Positions 1-8,070 of a stretch of DNA of 12,959 nucleotides are shown piece by piece. How positions within the stretch are numbered: position 1 is the stretch's first letter; the number at the start of each line of letters is the position of its first letter. Location of the stretch: assembly GCA_005800405.1 (NCBI GenBank), contig SYFN01000203.1, positions 1-12,959 on the forward strand, in the 5' to 3' direction. Both the position numbers and the translations under genes were made by a program. Source of the stretch: Burkholderiales bacterium. Its GTDB lineage: Bacteria; Pseudomonadota; Gammaproteobacteria; Burkholderiales; Burkholderiaceae_D. The notes under the pieces are model-generated. The model did no database searches, was not told the DNA's origin, and saw only the letters and a list, made by a program, of their open reading frames with translations.

Positions 1-556
1 CGTTGTAGAGCGATGCAAAGACATGCTTGATGGCCTCGAGCACATTATCAATACCGACCACATTGAGAAAGGTTTCCTGCTGGCCAGCAAACGAGGCATC
101 AGGCAGATCTTCAGCGGTCGCGCTGGAGCGCACCGCAAATGACATTTCACTTGAGGAATAATCTACAAATCTATGATAAAAATCATCTATTTCCTTTTGC
201 AGGCGAGGCTGAAAAGGTGTGTCGATGATCCATTGACGAATTTCCGCGCCAGCAGCGGCGAGTGCTCGGACATCGTCAATATCCAGCCTCGCCAGGCGAT
301 CCGCAATGCGGTCGGCCAAGGCAGGGCCTTTGCCGTCACTGCAGGACAGGAAATCGCGAAACGCCCCGGCAGTGGTGGCAAAACCGCCAGGCACACGCAC
401 ACCTGCATGCGCGAGCTGGCTAATCATTTCGCCCAGAGACGCGTTTTTACCGCCGACCGACTCGACATCGGTCATGCGGAGATTTTCGAAGGAAACGACG
501 TAAGTCGCGCCCAGATCAGGGGCCTGGTGACCCCCCATGGATGCTACGTTGGACAT
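1..556 (-). CDS. ppsA: Phosphoenolpyruvate synthase, N-terminal 185 residues (cut by window edge)
   Basis: PEP synthase (pyruvate, water dikinase) makes PEP from pyruvate and ATP for gluconeogenesis in the cytoplasm. The frame is open without a stop from an ATG at 556 to base 1, giving 185 residues of a family normally near 790, so only the N-terminal part of the ATP-grasp PEP/pyruvate-binding domain is present. Diagnostic motifs are GGKNASLGE (residues 35-43), [12 protein letters not shown] (55-66) and [20 protein letters not shown] (141-160), all typical nucleotide-binding elements of the family. The start is supported by AGAGG at 562-566, six bases upstream. It is transcribed away from ppsR, which encodes its regulator. 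The phosphohistidine domain and catalytic C-terminus lie outside the window, so integrity of the whole gene cannot be judged. Confidence 0.95.
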   Translation of the reverse strand, partial: MSNVASMGGHQAPDLGATYVVSFENLRMTDVESVGGKNASLGEMISQLAHAGVRVPGGFATTAGAFRDFLSCSDGKGPALADRIADRLARLDIDDVRALAAAGAEIRQWIIDTPFQPRLQKEIDDFYHRFVDYSSSEMSFAVRSSATAEDLPDASFAGQQETFLNVVGIDNVLEAIKHVFASLYN

Positions 557-729
557 GACAACCTCTTTGATGGTGGGAAATCTTCATTTGCGCCTCGCAA
601 GTGGGTCTATGTTTGTTATTCTGGGAACACGCTGCGTGGGGAAAATTCATAGCCAATATTTTACAGGCCGAACGGACATTCTCAGCGTGCCAGACCGCAC
701 TTTTTACGTGATTTATTTGCAGATTCATA
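557..729. promoter_or_regulatory. Divergent ppsA/ppsR intergenic region
   Basis: These 173 bases separate the start codons of ppsA (minus) and ppsR (plus), so the promoters of both are inferred to lie here unless ppsR is internally transcribed. The ppsA side carries a clear Shine-Dalgarno AGAGG (562-566). The ppsR side has no good Shine-Dalgarno in the 20 bases before its ATG. I did not find a convincing sigma-70 -35/-10 pair on either strand and do not name an operator. Confidence 0.45.
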
Positions 730-1578
730 ATGTACAGCTCTCACAACAGCAATACCGGGGCTTTTGACCGAACCGTGTTTTTTGTCTCGGACGGAACAGG
801 CATTACGGCAGAAACTTTTGGCCACTCGGTACTGACGCAATTCGATTTGCGCTTTCGCCAGATCCGACTACCCTTCATCGACTCTGCCGACAAAGCGCAT
901 GATGCAGTTCGTCGCATCAACGAGTGCTGCGCCTTCGAGGGCAAGCGACCGATCGTCTTTTCGACGCTGGTCAAATCCGATCTTTCAGCGATTGTCCGGC
1001 GCTCAGAGGGGATGCATATGGACTTGATCCAGACCTTTGTTGATCCGCTGGAGCAAGAGCTCGGCATCAAGTCCACCCACACGATCGGTCGTAGTCATAA
1101 TATCGCCGACTCCGCGGACTACAAAAATCGCATCGAAGCGATCAATTTTTCCCTGGCACATGATGACGGACAATCACACAAGAACCTGGCGATGGCCGAT
1201 GTGATTCTGGTGGGCGTATCCCGCTCGGGAAAGACACCGACCAGTCTGTATCTGGCCATGCAATATGGGATCAAGGCAGCCAATTACCCGCTCATTCCCG
1301 AGGACTTTGAACGTGGCCAAATGCCGAGCGGCCTTAAACCATTCAAGGGAAAAATTTTTGGTTTATCGATCGCTCCCGACCGACTCACAGAGGTTCGGAA
1401 TGAGCGCCGTCCCGGCAGCAAGTACGCATCAATGGAAAATTGTCGCTATGAGGTCAATGAAGCAGAAAAGATGATGCACCGCGAAGGCATACGCTGGGTG
1501 TCCAGCACAGTGAAATCGATTGAGGAAATCGCGACTCTCATCTTGCAGGAATTGCGACTCGATCGGCGCGCCTATTGA
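730..1578 (+). CDS. ppsR: PEP synthase regulatory protein (bifunctional kinase/pyrophosphorylase, DUF299 family)
   Basis: PpsR inactivates PEP synthase by ADP-dependent phosphorylation of a threonine beside its catalytic histidine and reactivates it by Pi-dependent dephosphorylation releasing pyrophosphate. The 282-residue protein has full family length. The N-terminal signature [17 protein letters not shown] begins at residue 17, and a P-loop GVSRSGKT (residues 162-169) is followed by [12 protein letters not shown], the most conserved block of the family. The C-terminal part contains the family-typical RR-PGSKYAS and EGIRWVSST segments. The ATG at 730 is chosen because it lies just ahead of the conserved start; the upstream ribosome binding site is poor, so a slightly different start is possible. 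Position divergent from ppsA agrees with the assignment, since this pair is commonly adjacent. Confidence 0.97.
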   Translation: MYSSHNSNTGAFDRTVFFVSDGTGITAETFGHSVLTQFDLRFRQIRLPFIDSADKAHDAVRRINECCAFEGKRPIVFSTLVKSDLSAIVRRSEGMHMDLIQTFVDPLEQELGIKSTHTIGRSHNIADSADYKNRIEAINFSLAHDDGQSHKNLAMADVILVGVSRSGKTPTSLYLAMQYGIKAANYPLIPEDFERGQMPSGLKPFKGKIFGLSIAPDRLTEVRNERRPGSKYASMENCRYEVNEAEKMMHREGIRWVSSTVKSIEEIATLILQELRLDRRAY

Positions 1579-1926
1579 TATTTACGGTGTCCGATGCCCG
1601 CGGCCAAGGAAGCACTGACCAAGAACCTATCGCTTCAGGTCGATCGCAAAGTGTCAGTCCCGCAGGCAGCACAGACATACGACAAGGCACTGCCAACGCC
1701 GCTCGCGGCCTAGCGAGATAGGTTCTCACAGGCTCTACACAAAACGGGAAACTTGGACGGCTCAATCAATCGCGGCAAGCCCTTGATTTTGCTGCCCCTG
1801 CGCGGCACGGCGCCGCTGGTTCATCGAGAACCGTCCCTTTGTCTAACCCCTACCTAACTGCCTCGTTCCTATGCCTCGAACTGCTGCGCTCACACTCCAT
1901 ATACCGGCACATTTCTTCAAGTCTGC
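1579..1926. other. 348-bp spacer between convergent ppsR and the orphan gene, no supported gene
   Basis: No open frame here has both a ribosome binding site and a recognisable product. A 39-codon plus-strand frame runs from ATG at 1594 to TAG at 1711-1713, but it lacks a Shine-Dalgarno and matches nothing I know. The spacer contains an inverted repeat (1622-1631 with 1717-1726), a small hairpin CTCGC/GCGAG (1702-1706 with 1713-1717), and another GGTTC/GAACC (1818-1822 with 1828-1832, 5-base loop). None is followed by a clear T-run, so I do not call a terminator for either convergent gene. Confidence 0.6.
1622..1726. repeat. 10-bp inverted repeat pair enclosing 85 bp
   Basis: AGAACCTATC at 1622-1631 is exactly matched in reverse complement by GATAGGTTCT at 1717-1726. 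The match nearly extends inward, as CGCT after the left arm corresponds to AGCG before the right arm with two extra bases. The arms could be ends of a small non-autonomous element or a decayed insertion sequence, or pair as a long-loop stem in RNA. No transposase, target duplication or second copy is seen in the window. Confidence 0.4.
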
Positions 1927-2846
1927 CTAACGCCCTCCAGTGAGCCTCGCCATCAACGCCCGGTATATATGGTTCAGTTCAAGTTCCGTCTCCCAATCTT
2001 CCATGGACACATGGCTTCTGTCGGGATCGCTCAACTCAGGCGGGCGCAATGCAGACAAACCTCGAACAGCGGACTCGCCATCGTGCGGAATGCCGTGTCC
2101 TTCGAGGTCGAGTGCCTCCAGAAAACTTGCCAGTCCCTGGTAGTCGGAGAATCTGGCTGCATCCAGACCCCAGTTGAATCGCGTCTCGATCGTATCCTGA
2201 CTGTCCATGGCAGGATTTCTGCTGAGCCAAGAACTTGCCATCTGACGTACTTTGGTATCGGTTGACATGGTCTGCTTGTACATGAATGCCACGGTCGCCA
2301 GGTTCGCCACAATGCCGATATGGAGACTGCGCATGGGCGTATCTCGCAAAAATTCCCAGTACACATCGACTGCGCCCTCCCCACCCAGTCGCTTTAATAT
2401 CATGAACGGAAAATACAGATTCCAGTTTTCTATGCTGAGTCCATTTCTTTCCAGTGCTTCTCTATAAACGTTTGAGACTTCAAATGCGTTGACGTCGCTT
2501 CTATGATGCTTTCATTATTGCTTCTCGCAATCCGCTGCAAGGCTCGAAAATAGGCTCTCGCAAGATCGATACGCATCTTGTCGACTTGGGTTTTTCCCAG
2601 AATTTGAAATATCGGGCTGCAGATGCCCGGTAACGGCGAACTGCGTAAAAAATCAGCGTGCGACACCGCCTGATCCTGCTCACCGCTTGCTGCTTCGCCA
2701 GCCCACGCTGCAAATCCATAACCACGATGCTTGAGGTAGTTATAGAACTCATGGATATTCATCGCCTCGAGAGCCTGATGGAGATCGCGTATGTCTGCAC
2801 TCAAAAGCGGTCTTTGCATGACGTAACCGTGGGCAACGCAGGCCAT
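1927..2846 (-). pseudogene. Unrecognised gene of about 300 codons interrupted by a probable -1 frameshift near 2502
   Basis: Two consecutive minus-strand frames make one coherent protein. The upstream frame (starts possible at 2954, 2846 or 2819; stop at 2430) carries NIHEFYNYLKHRGYGFAAWA and ALQRIARSNNESII. The downstream frame (to stop at 1927) is readable well before its first ATG at 2403 and contains RSDVNAFEVSNVYREALERN followed by GLSIENWNLYFPFMILKRLG. Adding one base around 2502-2503 joins SII directly to RSDVN and gives an uninterrupted product of about 306 residues. The start at 2846 is preferred for its AGG six bases upstream. There is no signal peptide and no membrane segment I can point to; the protein looks soluble, with Trp- and Tyr-rich segments. 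I cannot name the family. The N-terminal segment faintly recalls hypothetical proteins near effector or toxin genes, but that is an unverified memory. It could be a real pseudogene or a sequencing error. Confidence 0.7.
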
Positions 2847-2988
2847 GGTTAGCCTGCTTGAACAGAGCCGGCAATCTACACCTTTCCTGTATCGAATTCC
2901 CGGACAGCTGCGCTTTATACGACACTTTGCAGGAATTTTTACCTGAGTAGACAAAAGTCCCTACAGGCCAATCACTAAGGTCGAGGAC

Positions 2989-3024
2989 AAAAAAACAGGG
3001 GTCCAATGCCGCCGCCCGGGGCAT
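2989..3024 (-). terminator. Possible weak terminator downstream of the TrmH-family gene
   Basis: Read on the minus strand, ATGCC...GGCAT arms (3020-3024 with 3006-3010) enclose a very GC-rich loop and are followed, ten bases later, by seven consecutive T (2989-2995). It lies about 120 bases after the stop of the methyltransferase gene, where the envelope operon would be expected to end. The stem is only five pairs and the gap to the T-run is long, so this is tentative. The rest of the 2955-3143 spacer holds no supported gene. Confidence 0.3.
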
Positions 3025-3143
3025 GCTTACGGGCCTTCCGATGCACAGCTTCATGGCAACGGGCCGCGTATGGCGAACGAACTCTCCATTGTGACTTGGC
3101 CGTGATCGCGTCGTTTTCAAGACGTTCCAAGTACAAAGATCCT

Positions 3144-3950
3144 TCAGATAGCATTCGCTTGCTGCCGATACTGTTCAAAAAGACAGATCGCAACACTGGC
3201 CACAACATTCAGTGATTCCACTGCCGAGTTCTGAGGAATAGTCAAACGCAGCGTGCAAAGCTCAAGCAAGGATTCGGAGACGCCATAACCTTCATTACCA
3301 AATAACCAGGCACATGGCATCCTCAAGTCTTGCTCGTACAGCGAGAAAGGCGTGTGGGAGCTCATCGCAAAAACAGGTACTTTGGCCGCGGCGATCAACG
3401 CAGGTAAATGGATGTTTTCAAATATCTCGATCGCAAAATGAGCCCCCATCCCGGCGCGCAATACCTTGGGTGACCATGACAACACGGTACCTACGCCGCA
3501 ATAAACGCGCGGGATACCTGCAGCAGCCGCGGTTCGAATAATGGAACCCAGATTACCCGGATCCTGAACACCGTCAAGCAAAACCGCCGAGCCAGTTAAC
3601 TCCGCCTGGTCAAAAGCTTGGGGAGTTTCAATTAAAAAAAGTAAACCGACGCCGTTCTCGACCTGGCTCAACGGTGCAAACAGTGTATCCGGCAATCGTA
3701 GAACTGCACACTTCAGCGACATGCAGACATCCAGGATATGCATGACCTCTGCATCAGTGCATGCGCTATCGCTCACCACGCAATACAAGGGTGAGCCCTT
3801 GTGTTCCAACCAGGCCTGACACAAGTGAATTCCGTCGAGCAGCGTTTGCCTCGATTTTTTTCGTACTTGAGCGCTGCTCGCGATCTGGCGCAAATGCTTG
3901 TACTGCGTATTATCGCGAGAGCTGATAGTTCGGATGGCATGAATATTCAT
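3144..3950 (-). CDS. TrmH/SpoU-family RNA 2'-O-ribose methyltransferase
   Basis: This is a cytoplasmic AdoMet-dependent SPOUT-class enzyme that methylates a ribose 2'-OH in rRNA or tRNA. All three SpoU motifs are present in order: motif 1 LLDGVQDPGNLGSIIRTA (residues 124-141, with the conserved Asn and Arg), motif 2 LFGNEGYGVSE (216-226) and motif 3 around IPQNSAVESLNVVASVAI (238-255). These form the trefoil-knot AdoMet pocket. The 120 residues before motif 1 look like an RNA-binding substrate domain, and the total of 268 residues is ordinary for the RlmB/YsgA-like group. The usual Met after the proline in motif 3 is Gln here. The gene starts five bases after the rnhB stop, so it is probably co-transcribed and may be the last gene of the operon. 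The exact target nucleotide cannot be read from sequence, so no symbol is given. Confidence 0.93.
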   Translation of the reverse strand: MNIHAIRTISSRDNTQYKHLRQIASSAQVRKKSRQTLLDGIHLCQAWLEHKGSPLYCVVSDSACTDAEVMHILDVCMSLKCAVLRLPDTLFAPLSQVENGVGLLFLIETPQAFDQAELTGSAVLLDGVQDPGNLGSIIRTAAAAGIPRVYCGVGTVLSWSPKVLRAGMGAHFAIEIFENIHLPALIAAAKVPVFAMSSHTPFSLYEQDLRMPCAWLFGNEGYGVSESLLELCTLRLTIPQNSAVESLNVVASVAICLFEQYRQQANAI

Positions 3951-3955
3951 GCGCG

Positions 3956-4579
3956 TCAGGCTGAAGCGCCTGCAATAACTGCCTTGACGGGTGCATATGA
4001 ACGACGGTGCTCGGGTGTGACGCCGTGCAATCTGAGTCGCTCAAGATGTAATGCGGTGGGGTAACCCTTGTGCTGATCGAATGCGTATTGCGGATACATT
4101 CCATGCATCGCCATCAGTGCCGCATCGCGTGCTGTCTTTGCAAGTATGGATGCCGCCGAGATCTCCACTACCTTGTCATCACCTTTGACAATCGGTTCGG
4201 TACGCACTGCACAGACCGGACAGCGATTACCATCGATCAGCGCAAGCTCAGGCTGTATGGACAAGCTTTCAATTGCCAGACGCATGGCGAGCATCGTCGC
4301 TTGAAGAATATTGAGTTCATCGATCTCGCCCGCAGTACAGCGTGCAATCGACCAGGACAGCGCATCGCGCCGAATGTGCAGTGCCAATGCTTCGCGTTTG
4401 CTTGCCGTGAGTTTTTTTGAATCGCGCAGTCCCGCGATGGGTTTGGCTGGATTCAGAATCACGGCAGCGGCGTACACTGGCCCTGCCAGTGGTCCTCTGC
4501 CCGCTTCGTCGACGCCGCAAATCAGCATGTCACTAAAATCTGAAAGCGCATCGATCGCGGTGAATTTAGAGCTTACCAT
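3956..4579 (-). CDS. rnhB: Ribonuclease HII
   Basis: RNase HII cleaves RNA in RNA-DNA hybrids and starts removal of single ribonucleotides misincorporated into DNA. The 207-residue protein shows [14 protein letters not shown] (residues 22-35; acidic metal ligands D24 and E25), LRDSKKL (51-57), the third acidic site in IDG (D116), KGDDKV before [12 protein letters not shown] (fourth acidic residue, D134 or D135), and the C-terminal signature FDQHKGYPT...PEHRRSY. All catalytic elements are intact. The ATG at 4579 overlaps the end of lpxB by 14 bases, indicating translational coupling. A later in-frame ATG (residue 18, at 4528) would still leave the domain complete, so the first 17 residues are the uncertain part. 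Placement directly after lpxB is the common arrangement in proteobacterial lipid A clusters. Confidence 0.97.
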   Translation of the reverse strand: MVSSKFTAIDALSDFSDMLICGVDEAGRGPLAGPVYAAAVILNPAKPIAGLRDSKKLTASKREALALHIRRDALSWSIARCTAGEIDELNILQATMLAMRLAIESLSIQPELALIDGNRCPVCAVRTEPIVKGDDKVVEISAASILAKTARDAALMAMHGMYPQYAFDQHKGYPTALHLERLRLHGVTPEHRRSYAPVKAVIAGASA

Positions 4580-5732
4580 TCTGCGAGAGCATTTCCATCA
4601 CCGCATGCGCGCTTTGGGACGCTGTGTTGCGCATTAAATCGTGATGTAGATCGACGAAGCGCCGACGCAAACGCTGTCGGTTCTGATCATTGGAGAGCTG
4701 TGCCCAGAGCGCGCTGGCAAGTCCAGCCGGGGTTGCGCGATCCTGGAGCAGCTCAGGTACAAGAAATTCTCGTGACATGACATTCGGCAGCCCTACCCAG
4801 GGTTGATAAGCCATCAGACGCAGCACCTGCCAACTCGCCGGGTTCATGCGGTAGCTGATCACCATGGGTTTTTTGAACAAAGCAACTTCCAGGGTGGCCG
4901 TACCACTGGATACCAGAGCGGCATCGCAAGCAGTAATGGCCTCGTGAGATCGCCCCGTGAGTATCGTGTGGGGTAACTTCTGCAATTCGGGTCGCGCAAT
5001 CAATTGTTCAAAATAAGCGCGCTGGGTTTCGCCAGCCATCGGTATCAAGAAATGCAGCTTGGAATCGCGCTTGAGCAGCATGGCTGCAGTTTCCATGAAC
5101 ACGCGCGAGTTGTATTTCAATTCGGACATACGGCTGCCAGGCAGTATCGTTACGACGCGCGCATTGCGGTCGACGCCCAAAGCATCGCGCGCTGCATCCT
5201 GATCGGGGTCCATCGGAATGACCTCGGCCAGTGGATGTCCGACATAGGTCACTGGGATATTCGCCTTACGGTAAATGGCTTCTTCAAATGGAAAAATCAC
5301 CAGCATGTGCGATACCGCACGGGCGATTTTTTTTATACGACTGCGCCGCCAGGCCCAGATCGATGGACTGACAAAGTGAACGGTAGGAATACCTGCGTGT
5401 TTGAGACGCACCTCAAGATCTAGATTGAAATCGGGCGCATCAATACCAATGAAGGCGGCAGGCTTTTCAACAAGCAGCTCATTGATCAGGTTGTCACGAA
5501 AGCCTTTGAGCTCGCGGTAATGCGCAAGTACTTCGAACAAACCGCGAACCGCGAGCTTGTCCATCGGGTAATCCGAAACAAACCCATACTCGGCCATCGC
5601 CGGCCCACCGATGCCATGCAAATAGGCGTCGTTAATCATGGGCCGCAAGCCAGAGAGCATGCGGCTGGCCAGTAAATCGCCGGAGGCTTCACCGGCGACC
5701 ATGGCGATGCGGAGATCAGCGGACGATGCCAC
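4566..5732 (-). CDS. lpxB: Lipid-A-disaccharide synthase
   Basis: LpxB is a peripheral inner-membrane GT19 glycosyltransferase that joins lipid X to UDP-2,3-diacylglucosamine, forming the beta-1,6 disaccharide of lipid A. The 388-residue product has normal length. Visible elements are [12 protein letters not shown] (residues 12-23), [10 protein letters not shown] (94-103; D98 aligns with the essential D98 of E. coli LpxB), [10 protein letters not shown] (120-129), [23 protein letters not shown] (197-201; R201 matches the essential E. coli R201) and the [11 protein letters not shown] donor-binding segment. Translation begins at GTG (5732) placed inside the last codons of lpxA, a 17-base overlap with no strong Shine-Dalgarno, so coupling to lpxA translation is likely. 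The 3' end overlaps rnhB by 14 bases. Confidence 0.98.
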   Translation of the reverse strand: MASSADLRIAMVAGEASGDLLASRMLSGLRPMINDAYLHGIGGPAMAEYGFVSDYPMDKLAVRGLFEVLAHYRELKGFRDNLINELLVEKPAAFIGIDAPDFNLDLEVRLKHAGIPTVHFVSPSIWAWRRSRIKKIARAVSHMLVIFPFEEAIYRKANIPVTYVGHPLAEVIPMDPDQDAARDALGVDRNARVVTILPGSRMSELKYNSRVFMETAAMLLKRDSKLHFLIPMAGETQRAYFEQLIARPELQKLPHTILTGRSHEAITACDAALVSSGTATLEVALFKKPMVISYRMNPASWQVLRLMAYQPWVGLPNVMSREFLVPELLQDRATPAGLASALWAQLSNDQNRQRLRRRFVDLHHDLMRNTASQSAHAVMEMLSQNGKL

Positions 5733-6504
5733 GGGTCACATTCTGCAGAAACTCACGCAGGAGCTTCAGATGAGGTGCGAATTCGGGCGCTGATATTTCT
5801 TCCGCCTGCAGCGCTGCTTTGGCTTCGTCCAGCGTGAGCCCCGATTTATAGATCAATTTATAGGCATGACGAATCGCATTGATGGCTTCACGGGAAAAGC
5901 CACGGCGCTTGAGTCCTTCGCTGTTAATGCCGTGGGCTGCTGCCGGATTCCCCGAGAGGATGACGAAGGGCGGTACGTCTTGCGTGAGGCTGGTGCTCAT
6001 GCCCACCATCGCATGTGCGCCGATCTTGCAAAACTGATGCACATTCGAAAAACCACCCATGATCGCCCAGTCGCCCACATGCACATGCCCAGCCAGCTGC
6101 GCATTGTTCGCAAAAATCGTGTGATTACCAATCTGACAGTCGTGCGCCAGATGAACATAAGCCATGATCCAGTTGTCATTGCCAAGGCGTGTCACGCCTA
6201 CGTCCTGAGCGGTACCGCGGTTGAGGGTACAGAACTCGCGAATCGTATTGCGATCACCAATTTCCAGTCGTGTCGGCTCGCCTGCATATTTTTTATCTTG
6301 CGGCGGCGCGCCTAGTGATGAAAACTGATAGATCATATTCTCGCGACCGATTTGCGTAATGCCGTCAATAACCACATGCGGCCCCACCCGTGTTCCAGTC
6401 CCGATGGATACATCAGGCCCAATCAGCGTGTAGGCGCCAATCTCGACATCATCGTCGAGCTGGGCCGCCTGATCGACGATGGCGGTCGGATGTATCTTCG
6501 CCAT
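5716..6504 (-). CDS. lpxA: Acyl-[ACP]--UDP-N-acetylglucosamine O-acyltransferase
   Basis: LpxA catalyses the first step of lipid A synthesis, moving a (3R)-hydroxyacyl chain from ACP to the 3-OH of UDP-GlcNAc. At 262 residues it is exactly family length. It is built of left-handed beta-helix hexapeptide repeats (roughly residues 1-185) followed by the helical C-terminal domain carrying [13 protein letters not shown] and AYKLIYKSG. The catalytic His is H121 in [10 protein letters not shown], equivalent to E. coli H125. The chain-length ruler position, Gly173 in E. coli, is Met169 here ([10 protein letters not shown]), as in Pseudomonas aeruginosa LpxA, which prefers C10; a 3-hydroxydecanoyl preference is inferred. 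The ATG at 6504 follows fabZ by six bases and uses GGAG at 6514-6517 inside the fabZ tail. Confidence 0.98.
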   Translation of the reverse strand: MAKIHPTAIVDQAAQLDDDVEIGAYTLIGPDVSIGTGTRVGPHVVIDGITQIGRENMIYQFSSLGAPPQDKKYAGEPTRLEIGDRNTIREFCTLNRGTAQDVGVTRLGNDNWIMAYVHLAHDCQIGNHTIFANNAQLAGHVHVGDWAIMGGFSNVHQFCKIGAHAMVGMSTSLTQDVPPFVILSGNPAAAHGINSEGLKRRGFSREAINAIRHAYKLIYKSGLTLDEAKAALQAEEISAPEFAPHLKLLREFLQNVTRGIVR

Positions 6505-6510
6505 GATTGA

Positions 6511-6975
6511 TTACTCCACTGCAGGAGGTTCGTTGATACTGCGCATCGTGCACATCAGTTCTGCCTCGACCACCAGCTGATCGTCAACTGTGGCCTTTGC
6601 ATGGAATTTCCAGATGCCGCGCGCTTGGCGCAGGATTTCCACCTGCATTTTTAATTGATCACCCGGTTCAACAGGTCGCTTGAAACGTGCACCATCAATG
6701 CCGACAAAATAGACGACTGCGTTGTCGTCTGGCTTCTGGCCTGTGGTCAGGAAGGCCAGCAGCGCCGCGGTTTGCGCCAATGCTTCGATGGTGAGCACGC
6801 CCGGCATCACGGGTTTGTGCGGGAAATGTCCGACAAAAAATTCCTCGTTGATCGTAACGTTCTTGATCGCCGCAATACTTTTTCCAGACTCCCAGTCGAG
6901 CACGCGGTCGACCAGCAAGAGCGGGTATCGATGCGGAAGATATTGCTTGATTTGGTTGATATCTAGGCTTTTCAT
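6511..6975 (-). CDS. fabZ: 3-hydroxyacyl-[ACP] dehydratase FabZ
   Basis: FabZ dehydrates (3R)-hydroxyacyl-ACP to trans-2-enoyl-ACP in type II fatty acid synthesis. It therefore competes with LpxA for the same hydroxyacyl-ACP and helps set the balance between phospholipid and lipid A. The 154-residue protein has a single hot-dog fold. The catalytic pair is H50 in [15 protein letters not shown] and E64 in LTIEALAQ; the N-terminal [13 protein letters not shown] and the [14 protein letters not shown] strand region are family hallmarks. The ATG at 6975 is the natural start, with only a weak upstream AGG. It lies 27 bases after lpxD and six before lpxA. The C-terminal tail (SINEPPAVE) runs slightly past the core fold. 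Confidence 0.97.
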   Translation of the reverse strand: MKSLDINQIKQYLPHRYPLLLVDRVLDWESGKSIAAIKNVTINEEFFVGHFPHKPVMPGVLTIEALAQTAALLAFLTTGQKPDDNAVVYFVGIDGARFKRPVEPGDQLKMQVEILRQARGIWKFHAKATVDDQLVVEAELMCTMRSINEPPAVE

Positions 6976-7002
6976 TGTGATTTATGCCTGTTCTCGGGAA
7001 GT

Positions 7003-8055
7003 TTATTCATGCTTTGCGGTCAGCTGTCTGACGAGTTTTTCCAGCTCGCGTACGCGATCGCGCATGGTATCAAGCTGGCGTACCACCGCTGCTGTTTTTT
7101 CCCAGTCCGCGTTGCGCGCCAGCGGATAAAAGCCGGTGTACTGCCCGGGCTCGGAGATCGAGCGTGATACCAGGCTGCCGGATGAAACGTGCACATGATC
7201 GGCAATGCTCAAGTGTCCCAGCACCATCGCAGCACCACCGAAGGTGCAGTGCCTACCGATTTTTGCACTGCCAGCAACGCCCACGCAACCTGCCATCGCC
7301 GTATGCGCGCCAATCACACAGTTGTGCGCAATCTGTATCTGGTTGTCAAGTTTTACACCCTCTTCGATTACCGTGTCCTCGAGCGCACCACGGTCTATCG
7401 TGGTGTTGGCACCGATCTCTACATCATCACCGATACGAACACGACCGGTCTGGGAAATTTTGATCCAGTGACCCTGATCGGCGGCAAAGCCAAAGCCATC
7501 TGCCCCGATCACGGCACCCGAGTGCACGATCACGCGCGCACCGATTTCACAGGCTGAGAGAAAGGTCACCCGCGGGTAAAACAGGGTGTACGCACCAATC
7601 CGCGAACCCCGACCAATAAACGAACCCGCACCGATAACGCAGTGCTCGCCAATGACAGCGCCAGCCTCGATAGTTACCTGCGGGCCGACGCTGCTGGCGC
7701 TGTCGATTTGTGCTGAGGCATGGACAATCGCAGACGGATGAATTCCCGGGGCCACTGGCTCCGTATCCCGAGCAGCAAAGAACTGCGCAGCACGAGCAAA
7801 CCAGGCGTAGGGATTCGTCGTAATGACGCATACGCCACGGTAGCCCTGCGATATCAACTGATGATCGGACGCAGAAAGAACCAGCGCGCCCGCACGCGTT
7901 GCAGCCGCCTGCGTGCGCAGTTTGGGGTTGGACAGAAAGGTGATGTGCGACGCAGTCGCTGCGTCGAGGGGGGCTACACCAATGACGGCAAGGTCAGGGT
8001 CGCCGATCAACTCCCCGCCCAGGCTTTCGACCAAATCGCCTAGTCGAGTGCGCAT
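7003..8055 (-). CDS. lpxD: UDP-3-O-(3-hydroxyacyl)glucosamine N-acyltransferase
   Basis: LpxD adds the second (3R)-hydroxyacyl chain from ACP to the 2-amino group of UDP-3-O-acyl-glucosamine, the third step of lipid A synthesis. The 350-residue protein has the expected three parts. An N-terminal uridine-binding domain (about 1-100) contains ITFLSNPKLR. A left-handed beta-helix of hexapeptide repeats (about 105-310) contains GADGFGFA (184-191) and the catalytic His, H244 in IQIAHNCVIG (equivalent to E. coli H239). A C-terminal helical tail (about 325-350) is rich in heptad-like Leu, Arg and Glu, as expected for ACP binding and trimer packing. The ATG at 8055 has AGGA at 8064-8067. It begins 15 bases after the skp stop. 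Confidence 0.98.
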   Translation of the reverse strand: MRTRLGDLVESLGGELIGDPDLAVIGVAPLDAATASHITFLSNPKLRTQAAATRAGALVLSASDHQLISQGYRGVCVITTNPYAWFARAAQFFAARDTEPVAPGIHPSAIVHASAQIDSASSVGPQVTIEAGAVIGEHCVIGAGSFIGRGSRIGAYTLFYPRVTFLSACEIGARVIVHSGAVIGADGFGFAADQGHWIKISQTGRVRIGDDVEIGANTTIDRGALEDTVIEEGVKLDNQIQIAHNCVIGAHTAMAGCVGVAGSAKIGRHCTFGGAAMVLGHLSIADHVHVSSGSLVSRSISEPGQYTGFYPLARNADWEKTAAVVRQLDTMRDRVRELEKLVRQLTAKHE

Positions 8056-8070
8056 GGCGGTGTTCCTGAT

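Noticed and set aside
1594..1713. A 39-codon plus-strand frame after ppsR that reads like a small protein ending in PTPLAA.
   Set aside because: No Shine-Dalgarno, no recognised product, and it spans an inverted repeat; not enough to call a gene.
1818..1832. GGTTC/GAACC hairpin as a terminator for the convergent genes.
   Set aside because: Five-base stem with no T-run on either strand.
2975..3208. A 77-codon minus-strand frame crossing the end of the methyltransferase gene.
   Set aside because: It overlaps the real gene in another frame and has no recognisable domain; most of it lies in the spacer and looks like chance.
7547..7831. A cysteine-rich 94-codon minus-strand frame.
   Set aside because: Out-of-frame shadow of lpxD; the Cys-rich look comes from the hexapeptide-repeat codons.
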